Below, one piece after another: positions 12,610-18,065 of a stretch of 18,065 nt of DNA (within the stretch, counting starts at the first letter, position 1; the number at the start of each line of letters is the position of its first letter). Source of the DNA: DATAFO01 sp046728935 (GTDB taxonomy: Bacteria > Actinomycetota > Thermoleophilia > Solirubrobacterales > 70-9). Location: positions 1 through 18,065 of the forward strand of contig JBKPFS010000163.1 in assembly GCA_046728935.1 (NCBI GenBank). Direction: 5' to 3'. The notes below the pieces were generated by a model. The model saw only the letters and a list, made by a program, of their open reading frames with translations, did no database searches and was not told where the DNA came from. The translations under genes and the position numbers were made by a program.

Positions 12610-13974
12610 CTAATCGACCGTGGGCGTTCCGCCGGCGACCACGTTGACGAAGTTCTCCAGGTGCTTGGTCGTCCAGCACTCGAAGGCGGCGGTGGTGTGG
12701 CGCTCGTACGCGGCCATCACCGAGTCCCCGTAGTTCCAGTAGAGGCGCGGCTCCGGGTTGAGCCAGAAGGTGCGCCCCGCGCGCTCGGCGATTCGGGCGA
12801 ACACCTCGGCGTGCGGCTCCCTGCCGTTGGTCCGCGCGTCGCCGAGCACGATCACGGTCGAGCGCGGGTCGAGATCGTCGGCGATCAGCTCACCGAACTC
12901 GAGCCACACGCGCCCGTAGTCGGTGTACCCGGAGACGTCCGCAACCCCGCCCTCGCGGCTGATGCGCTCCGAGATCGAGCGAAAGTCGCGCTCGCGCTCA
13001 AACACCTCCGTCACCTCCGAGATCCGCTCGATGAAGACGAAGCTGCGCAGCTTTCGAAACGAGTCGTGGAGTGCGTGGAGGACGGAGAGGAAGAAGACGC
13101 TTGCCGACGTCACCGAGGTCGAGACGTCGCAGAGCACGTAGATTTCCGGCCGGCGCGGACGCTTGGGCCGGTAGCGGAGCCGCAGCGGCACGCCGCCGGT
13201 CTCGAGCGAGGCACGCATGGTCCGGCGCACGTCGACCGCGGCGCCGCGCCGGCGCCCGCGTTGCTCGCGGCCGAGCGTGGCCAGACGGCGCTTCAGCTGC
13301 GCCACGGCCCGGTGCACGGCGGCCAGGTCCTGGGAGGGATTGGTGGGGAGCGCCCGGTCGAGTTCCGAGAGCGGGCGCGAGGGCGGCAGCTTCTGGGTGC
13401 GCTCGATCAGGGCCCGCTCGAGCTCGCGCCGCAGGTGGCGCTCGAAGCGCTGGATCTCCTCGCGGCGGAGCGAGGGCTCGCCCTCCTGGGCCTCCCGGCC
13501 GCCCGCCTGGAGGCCGAGCGTCCGCCTGATGCGCTGCACGTCGACCCCGACCACGCCCGAGCCCTCGCCGCGGCGGCCGAAGGCGGCAATCGCCAGCCTC
13601 GCGAGGTCGCGCATCGCGCCGTCGTTGCCGTCGACGATCGCCTGGCGAACGGACTCGCGGAGCTCGTCGACGTCAAGCCGCTCGCCGCCCTCGTAGCGGC
13701 GCTCGTCTCGCGCCCCCCGCTCGAGCGCCTCCGCCTCGGGGACGCGGAAGAAGTAGCGGTCGAAGAGCAGCTCGAACACCCGGCGGTCCTCCTGCGACTT
13801 CGCGACCGTGGCGGCGAGCGCCTCCCGGAAATCGGCCGGCTCGGTCCAGGGGACGACGTCGAGGGCCTCGAACGCGTCCAAGATCTCCGCCGTGCCGACG
13901 GCGAGTCCCTCGGCCCGGAGCTCCTCGCAGAAGGCGATCAGGCGCGGCGCGAGCCCCGCGCTCGCCTCGCTCAC
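12610..13974 (-). CDS. VWA-domain protein, CoxE-like
   Basis: 454 residues from GTG 13974, which overlaps the MoxR stop as GTGA (13971-13974). The much longer frame to 14607 runs antisense through MoxR in another frame and is rejected. The N-terminal half is helical and highly charged (LIAFCEELRAEGLAVGTAEILDAF at the start, then RRVFELLFDRYFF, many Arg/Glu). The C-terminal half is a von Willebrand A domain: IYVLCDVSTSVTSAS gives the metal-site DxSxS (D283, S285, S287), and VIVLGDARTN supplies the later MIDAS aspartate. This layout matches CoxE/COG3552 proteins, which partner a MoxR ATPase to mature or activate an enzyme. In CO oxidisers the target is CO dehydrogenase; no cox structural gene is visible here. 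It is probably cytoplasmic. Confidence 0.85.
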   Translation of the reverse strand: MSEASAGLAPRLIAFCEELRAEGLAVGTAEILDAFEALDVVPWTEPADFREALAATVAKSQEDRRVFELLFDRYFFRVPEAEALERGARDERRYEGGERLDVDELRESVRQAIVDGNDGAMRDLARLAIAAFGRRGEGSGVVGVDVQRIRRTLGLQAGGREAQEGEPSLRREEIQRFERHLRRELERALIERTQKLPPSRPLSELDRALPTNPSQDLAAVHRAVAQLKRRLATLGREQRGRRRGAAVDVRRTMRASLETGGVPLRLRYRPKRPRRPEIYVLCDVSTSVTSASVFFLSVLHALHDSFRKLRSFVFIERISEVTEVFERERDFRSISERISREGGVADVSGYTDYGRVWLEFGELIADDLDPRSTVIVLGDARTNGREPHAEVFARIAERAGRTFWLNPEPRLYWNYGDSVMAAYERHTTAAFECWTTKHLENFVNVVAGGTPTVD

Positions 13975-14954
13975 CCCGTCGCCTCTGCCTCGAGACCGGG
14001 CGTCGGGCCGAGCTGCATGCCGACGCGCTCCGCGACCAGGTCGATGTCGGAGCGGTGCTTGACGATGATGCTCATGGTTCGTTCGAACACGGAGCGGTCG
14101 AGCTGGTCCGCCCCCAGCAGGAGCAGCGCGCGCGCCCAGTCGATCGACTCCGCGATCGACGGCGGCTTCTTGAGGTCGAGCGCGCGGACCATGTGCACGA
14201 CCTCGACCAGCCGTCGCGCGAGGCGATCGTCGAGGCCGGGTTCGTGAAGGCGAACGATCTCGACCTCGCGCTCGACCTCCGGGTAGTCGAGCCAGAGGTA
14301 GAGGCAGCGGCGCTTCAGCGCCTCGGTCAGCTCGCGGGAGTTGTTCGAGGTCAGCACCACGACCGGCCGCGTGCGCGCCTCGATCGCTCCCAGCTCGGGG
14401 ATCGAGATCTGGAAGTCGGAGAGCACCTCGAGCAGCATCGCCTCGAACTCCTGGTCGGTCTTGTCGATCTCGTCGATCAGGAGCACCACGGGCTCCTCGC
14501 TGGCGATCGCCTGGAGCAGTGGCCGGGAGAGCAGGAACTCCTCGCTGAAGATGTCGCCGTGGACCGAATCCCAGCGCGACGCCTCCTCCGCTTCCAGGGA
14601 GCCCCAAGGGCGAGCGGTCGGATGAGCTTGCTCATCCGCGGGGGCGTCGCGGTCCGCGGCAGCTCCAGCTTGGATTCTCAGCAATTGCTTGCGGTAGTTC
14701 CACTCGTAGAGCGCCTTCGCTTCGTCGAGGCCCTCGTAGCACTGGAGGCGGATCAGCCCGCGCCCGGTGGCGCGCGAGAGAGCCTTCGCGAGCTCGGTCT
14801 TTCCGACCCCCGCCGGCCCCTCGACCAGCACGGGCTTGCCGAGCCGCTGGGCGAGGTAGGCGACGAGCGCGGCGGGCTCGTCGGCGAGGTAGCCGACGCC
14901 CTCGAGCGCGCTTTTGGCCTGCTCGACCGACTCTGGCTGTGGTGGATCGGGCAT
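13971..14954 (-). CDS. MoxR-family AAA+ ATPase, CoxD-like
   Basis: 327 residues from ATG 14954; TATCAT lies exactly 7 bases upstream. Walker A is GPAGVGKT (46-53), Walker B is LLIDEIDK (158-165), a sensor-1 asparagine is in VVVLTSNNSRELTEALKRRC, and an arginine-finger-like RRC follows. AAA+ ATPases of this family use ATP to remodel proteins together with a VWA partner. Compared with what I expect for the family, there is an extra segment of about 35 residues (about 97-131, from GAAADRD to SRWDSVH) between KQLLRIQ and DIFSEEFLL. Its codons 106-112 form a perfect DNA palindrome. The rest of the fold looks intact, so the insertion is probably tolerated in a surface loop. Confidence 0.87.
   Translation of the reverse strand: MPDPPQPESVEQAKSALEGVGYLADEPAALVAYLAQRLGKPVLVEGPAGVGKTELAKALSRATGRGLIRLQCYEGLDEAKALYEWNYRKQLLRIQAGAAADRDAPADEQAHPTARPWGSLEAEEASRWDSVHGDIFSEEFLLSRPLLQAIASEEPVVLLIDEIDKTDQEFEAMLLEVLSDFQISIPELGAIEARTRPVVVLTSNNSRELTEALKRRCLYLWLDYPEVEREVEIVRLHEPGLDDRLARRLVEVVHMVRALDLKKPPSIAESIDWARALLLLGADQLDRSVFERTMSIIVKHRSDIDLVAERVGMQLGPTPGLEAEATG
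14619..14638. repeat. Perfect 9-bp palindrome inside the MoxR gene
   Basis: CGGATGAGC-TT-GCTCATCCG, located in the extra segment of MoxR (residues 106-112). It is a 20-base dyad in coding sequence, in a loop the family usually lacks. Confidence 0.7.
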
Positions 14955-14960
14955 CGGGGC

Positions 14961-14967
14961 GATGATA
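14961..14967. promoter_or_regulatory. Overlapping divergent -10 boxes
   Basis: Minus-strand TATCAT (14967-14962) ends 7 bases before ATG 14954 of moxR. Plus-strand GATGAT (14961-14966), a weaker match, ends 7 bases before GTG 14974. Two promoters sharing the same seven bases cannot both be occupied at once. Confidence 0.45.
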
Positions 14968-14973
14968 CGGGCC

Positions 14974-15237
14974 GTGATCTCCTCGCTCGCGGCCGGCTCG
15001 GTGCTCCCCGAGTCGATCGGCCCCTACATCGGGCTCATGGTCAGCGGCTTCATCATCGGGGCCCTCGGGCACGCCGCGCGGGCGCGCTGGCTCGTGGCCG
15101 TGGGCGTGATCCTGATCCTGCTGGCCACGCTCCTGTTCCCGTTCGCGCTCCAGGTGCTCTCCGACGAGCCGCCGCCCCCGGGGCCCGACGTGCCGATCGC
15201 CCGCACGATCTCGCCCGTGGGGGCGCTCGGGGCTTGA
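14974..15237 (+). CDS. Small two-helix membrane protein
   Basis: 87 residues from GTG 14974, chosen for its 7-base distance to GATGAT; the in-frame ATG at 14962 is an alternative. Two hydrophobic segments are visible: SIGPYIGLMVSGFIIGALGHAA (about residues 13-34) and WLVAVGVILILLATLLFPFALQVL (about 39-62), separated by a short RARW loop. A Pro-rich polar tail follows (SDEPPPPGPDVPIART). No family is recognised. It is divergent from moxR and 34 bases upstream of the GMC oxidoreductase gene, so it may be co-transcribed with the latter. Confidence 0.6.
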   Translation: MISSLAAGSVLPESIGPYIGLMVSGFIIGALGHAARARWLVAVGVILILLATLLFPFALQVLSDEPPPPGPDVPIARTISPVGALGA

Positions 15238-15271
15238 TCGCGGCGCGGCGGTGAGAGAGGATGGCGCCCAG

Positions 15272-17704
15272 ATGGGGACCACTCCGCTGACCCCGCAGGA
15301 ACGGCGCCTGCGCTGGGTCCTTCGCATCGCCGCGATCGCGCTCTTCGCCGAGACCTTCATCTACCTGCTCCCGGCGCTGATCGGCTCCGACAAGGGCGAG
15401 TGGGGGGAGCTGCCGTTCGTTGCCAACTCGGTCGTCAAGGCGGGGCTCTTCGGTGGCCTGTGCGTGATCGCCGCCGCCGACCTGCGCCGCTTCGACCGGC
15501 TGGTCTCGCTGATGGTGGCGGGCTTCGGGATCTGGGTCATCGCAGGGGTGGCGTTCCTGCTCTTCGGCGATACCTCCAAGACCGTCGCGCCGGCCGGGAT
15601 CGAGCTCTCGATGACGACGATCATCTGGCTCGGGATCGCGTGGCAGGGTGGGATGGCCGTCGGGCTTGCCGTACTCCACCGCTCCGCGTTCCGCGCCCGT
15701 TACAGCCTCGAGTACATCTCGCCGGGGCAGTTCCGCACCCTCTCGGCGCTCGCCGAGGCGCTGATGTGGACCGCGCCGGAGGGGGTGACGGGGCTGACCG
15801 AGCCTCCGCCAGAGCTCCAGCCCGACGAGGTCGCCGACAACGCCGACCGCTACCTGCGTTCGTTCAGGGCCCGGCGCAAGTGGCTGATGAAACTCGCGCT
15901 GACCGGGCTCGAGTACTACCCGCTTCGGTACTTGCGCCAGCCCCTGAGCCTGATGGCCGGCGATGAGCGGCGCCGGTTTCTCACCCGGCGCTTCGGCGAC
16001 GACGTCGCGCGCCGGCGGATCACGAGCTGGCTGCGCTGGCTGGTCCAGGGGATGATCAGGCTCGGCCAGCAGGTCGTCTATCTCGGCTACTACGGGGACG
16101 AGCGCACCTGGGCCTCGGTTGGCTACAAGCCGTTCTCGGCGCGCAACCCCGAGGCGGCGCGCACCGAGCGCAAGCGGCCGGGCGGGCTCGAGGTCGCGAG
16201 CGCCATGGACGAGCCCCGCGGATACGACGAGGCCGAGGTGGTGATCGTCGGCTCCGGCGCGGCGGGTGCCCTGATCGGCTACCGCCTCGCCGAGGCGGGC
16301 CGGCGGGTGCTGATCCTGGAGCACGGCAGCCACATCGACCCTGCCGACTTCTCCGAGAATGAGGTGCAGATGCTCGGCACCCTGTACCGCGACGGCGCCG
16401 TGCAACTCAGCCGCGACTTTCGCTTCCAGGTGCTCCAGGGCATGTGCGTGGGAGGGACGACGGTGATCAACAACGCCGTCTCAATCCCGCCCCCGGAGGA
16501 CGTGCTCGCGGAATGGGAGCGGCGCACCGACGGTGGACTCGACCCGGGGCGCGTGACCGAGGCCGTTGAGTCCGTCAAGACCCTGATGCACATCCAGCCC
16601 CAGCCCAAGCGGGTGTGGGAGCCCGGGGCGGAGAAGTTCACCGCCGGCGTCCACGAGTTGGGCCTCGACCGGGACCCGAAGCGCTATCACGCGGTCGAGG
16701 CGAACATCGAGGGGTGCCTCGGGTGCGGCTACTGCAACATAGGCTGCGCCTACGGGCGCAAGCTCTCGATGCTCGACACGCTCCTGCCCCAGGCCCAGGA
16801 GCTCCCGGGCGATCGGCTGCGGATCCTCGCCGACTGCGAGGTGGAGGGCATCGAGCGCTCGAACGGCGTGGTCGACGCGGTCCAGTGCAAGGCGGGCAAG
16901 CGGCGGTTCCGCGTCCGTGGCAAGCGGTTCGTGGTCGCCGCCGGGACCGTCGCCTCGAGCTACCTGCTGGGGCGAAGCGGGGTCGGCGGGTCCGGCGTCG
17001 GGGAGGGGCTGTCGTTCAACGCGGGCTCCCCGATCACGGCCGAGTTCGCCCAGCCCGAGGGCGCACCTCCGCTCAACTCCTACGCCGGCCTTCAGATCAC
17101 GCACGTGTTCGAGCCGGGCGGGGGCCCTGAGGTCGTGATGGAGACCTGGTTCAACCCGGTCCTCTCGCAGGCGCTGCTGATGCCGGGGTGGTTCGAGGAT
17201 CACCGGCGAAACATGCGCAACTACGCCAACATGGCCGCGACTGGGGTGCTGGTTGGAACGGCCCCCGAGGGAAAGGTGCGGAAGGCGCTCCTCGGCGGCG
17301 CGGACATCGTCTACAAGCCCTCCCAAGCCGACCTGCGCCGGCTGCTCGAGGGGCTGAAGCTCGCGGGTCGGATCAACTTCGCGGCCGGTGCCAGCCGAGT
17401 GATGCCTGCCACCTTCCAGTTCCACTCCTTCCGCGAGCCGGACGAGCTCGACCAGCTCGATGAGATCGTCCGCGACAACGAGGACATCCAGGTCGGCACC
17501 GGCCATCCCCAGGGCGGCAACTCCCTCGCCGCCCGGATCGAGGAGGGCCCGGTGGACCCGAGGAGCTTCCGCGTCCACGGCTTCAGCAACCTGAACCTCT
17601 GCGACGCGAGCGTGTTCCCCACCAGCGTCCGCGTCAACCCGCAGCTGACCGTGATGTCCCTGGCCGAGTGCGCGGCCGAGGCGATCAACCGCGAGCTTGG
17701 CTAG
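15272..17704 (+). CDS. GMC oxidoreductase fused to an N-terminal four-helix membrane domain
   Basis: 810 residues from ATG 15272; the in-frame GTG at 15251 would only add seven residues. Domains in order: four hydrophobic helices in about residues 13-135; a helical segment at about 150-250 (PGQFRTLSALAEALMW onward) resembling the N-terminal region of long-chain alcohol oxidases or gluconate dehydrogenase subunit 3; an FAD Rossmann motif at 327-332 in VVIVGSGAAGALIG; GTTVINNAVSIPPP; a cysteine cluster C482-x2-C485-x2-C488-x3-C492; and the GMC C-terminal domain with H745 in GTGHPQGGN and N789 in VNPQLT, the usual catalytic His/Asn pair. It should oxidise an alcohol with FAD while anchored in the membrane. 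Substrate and electron acceptor are unknown; a sterol or long-chain alcohol is plausible. Confidence 0.85.
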   Translation: MGTTPLTPQERRLRWVLRIAAIALFAETFIYLLPALIGSDKGEWGELPFVANSVVKAGLFGGLCVIAAADLRRFDRLVSLMVAGFGIWVIAGVAFLLFGDTSKTVAPAGIELSMTTIIWLGIAWQGGMAVGLAVLHRSAFRARYSLEYISPGQFRTLSALAEALMWTAPEGVTGLTEPPPELQPDEVADNADRYLRSFRARRKWLMKLALTGLEYYPLRYLRQPLSLMAGDERRRFLTRRFGDDVARRRITSWLRWLVQGMIRLGQQVVYLGYYGDERTWASVGYKPFSARNPEAARTERKRPGGLEVASAMDEPRGYDEAEVVIVGSGAAGALIGYRLAEAGRRVLILEHGSHIDPADFSENEVQMLGTLYRDGAVQLSRDFRFQVLQGMCVGGTTVINNAVSIPPPEDVLAEWERRTDGGLDPGRVTEAVESVKTLMHIQPQPKRVWEPGAEKFTAGVHELGLDRDPKRYHAVEANIEGCLGCGYCNIGCAYGRKLSMLDTLLPQAQELPGDRLRILADCEVEGIERSNGVVDAVQCKAGKRRFRVRGKRFVVAAGTVASSYLLGRSGVGGSGVGEGLSFNAGSPITAEFAQPEGAPPLNSYAGLQITHVFEPGGGPEVVMETWFNPVLSQALLMPGWFEDHRRNMRNYANMAATGVLVGTAPEGKVRKALLGGADIVYKPSQADLRRLLEGLKLAGRINFAAGASRVMPATFQFHSFREPDELDQLDEIVRDNEDIQVGTGHPQGGNSLAARIEEGPVDPRSFRVHGFSNLNLCDASVFPTSVRVNPQLTVMSLAECAAEAINRELG

Positions 17705-18065
17705 GCGAGCGGGATCGTGACCCGGTCCTCCACCGTCGGGGCGTGCTCGTCCTCGGGCCAGCCGCTGACGCCGTAGGCGGTGATCGTCAGCTCGTCCTCG
17801 CCGACGTCGATGCGCAGGAAGTTCTTGAAGAACGGCGGCGTGGTCGCCTCGGCGAGCTCGGACATGACGCGTCTGTATGGCTCGCTCCAATACGTGAGCG
17901 CCGACAGCACCTTGGTCTTGAGGTCCGGCTTCGCCTGCTGTGCGGCGGTCCTGACCGGCTCCACGCCGATCCGGTCTGCAAGCCAGCGCGCGGTCTTGTC
18001 GGGGTCGGCGGGCCCGCCGAGCGCGTACAGCGTCGGGAGCCCGAGCAGCCCGAGCAGCAGCGCGA
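17701..18065 (-). CDS. C-terminal part of a possible metallophosphoesterase (5' end outside window)
   Basis: The frame is open from the right edge to TAG at 17703-17701, giving at least 121 residues. The stop shares CTAG with the convergent GMC gene stop (17702-17704). The visible part starts with a hydrophobic ALLLGLLGLPTLYALGG and then a charged region. It ends WSEPYRRVMSELAEATTPPFFKNFLRIDVGEDELTITAYGVSGWPEDEH and DRVTIPLA. The FFKNFLRIDVGEDELTITAYGV pattern resembles the beta-rich C-terminus of calcineurin-like phosphoesterases in related actinobacteria. None of the metal-binding motifs lies inside the window, so the assignment is tentative. The GTG at 17964 is internal, not the true start. 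Confidence 0.5.
   Translation of the reverse strand, partial: ALLLGLLGLPTLYALGGPADPDKTARWLADRIGVEPVRTAAQQAKPDLKTKVLSALTYWSEPYRRVMSELAEATTPPFFKNFLRIDVGEDELTITAYGVSGWPEDEHAPTVEDRVTIPLA

Noticed and set aside
12661..14247. 528-residue plus-strand frame opposite the VWA and MoxR genes
   Set aside because: It is a shadow of GC-rich codons: low complexity, no motif, and antisense to two well-recognised genes.
13975..14607. Longer N-terminus for the VWA protein (frame to 14607)
   Set aside because: It is antisense-free but out of frame within MoxR, Arg/Pro/Gly-rich and motif-free. The GTGA overlap at 13971-13974 is the normal coupled start.
15053..16405. 450-residue minus-strand frame opposite the small membrane protein and GMC gene
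   Set aside because: Pro/His/Arg/Asp-rich translation typical of antisense shadows; the plus strand has clear family motifs.
16481..17890. 469-residue minus-strand frame opposite the GMC gene
   Set aside because: No recognisable motif; it overlaps the catalytic domain of a real gene and also the 17701 gene in another frame.

Overview
The window is high-GC DNA, roughly 70 percent by eye, with strong G/C bias at third codon positions, frequent GTG starts and dense gene packing. It encodes an actinobacterial-type integration host factor, so the host is very probably an actinomycetote. Several hypothetical proteins resemble families I associate with Thermoleophilia (Solirubrobacterales/Gaiellales); that class assignment is inference. 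I see no rRNA, tRNA, CRISPR, insertion sequence, prophage or integrase, and it reads as ordinary chromosome.

Layout, left to right. (1) Bases 1-3176, + strand: the C-terminal half of an MMPL/RND transporter, a membrane-anchored thioredoxin-fold protein lacking a CXXC pair, a B3/B4 tRNA-synthetase-like protein, and an unknown 171-residue protein. (2) 3336-4258, +: two small membrane proteins, ending at a strong hairpin that faces a convergent gene. (3) 4325-6263, -: an actinobacterial integration host factor with its own sigma70-like promoter and about 145 nt of leader, then a PLP-dependent alpha-oxoamine synthase. (4) 6264-6395: a divergent intergenic region with two 40-bp-spaced perfect palindromes, a third hairpin and two facing leaderless-type promoters. 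(5) 6396-9233, +: a GNAT-like protein, a DUF2277 protein, an unknown one-TM protein and an AlkA-type DNA glycosylase. (6) 9241-9460, -: a small gene that appears frameshifted. (7) 9531-12312, -: a thiamine-pyrimidine ABC transporter operon (thiZ-thiX-thiY order) under a clear TPP riboswitch. (8) 12336-14954, -: a small acidic protein, a CoxE-like VWA protein and a MoxR AAA+ ATPase, the last two translationally coupled. (9) 14974-17704, +: a small membrane protein and an 810-residue GMC oxidoreductase fused to a four-helix membrane domain. It ends convergently on the C-terminus of what may be a metallophosphoesterase.

The best understood unit is the thiamine operon. The TPP aptamer ends in the Shine-Dalgarno of thiZ, and thiZ/thiX overlap by ATGA, so thiamine pyrophosphate should switch off uptake of the thiamine pyrimidine precursor. 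MoxR and VWA proteins normally act together as a chaperone pair that remodels or activates an enzyme, and their target here is unknown.

The most unusual signals are non-coding. There is a hairpin-plus-GCAGGTG module found four times (1956-1981 and three times in 6278-6374). There is also a recurring start grammar in which a TANNNT -10 box ends exactly seven bases before the start codon on both strands. That grammar helped choose several start sites and supports the reality of the frameshifted small gene.
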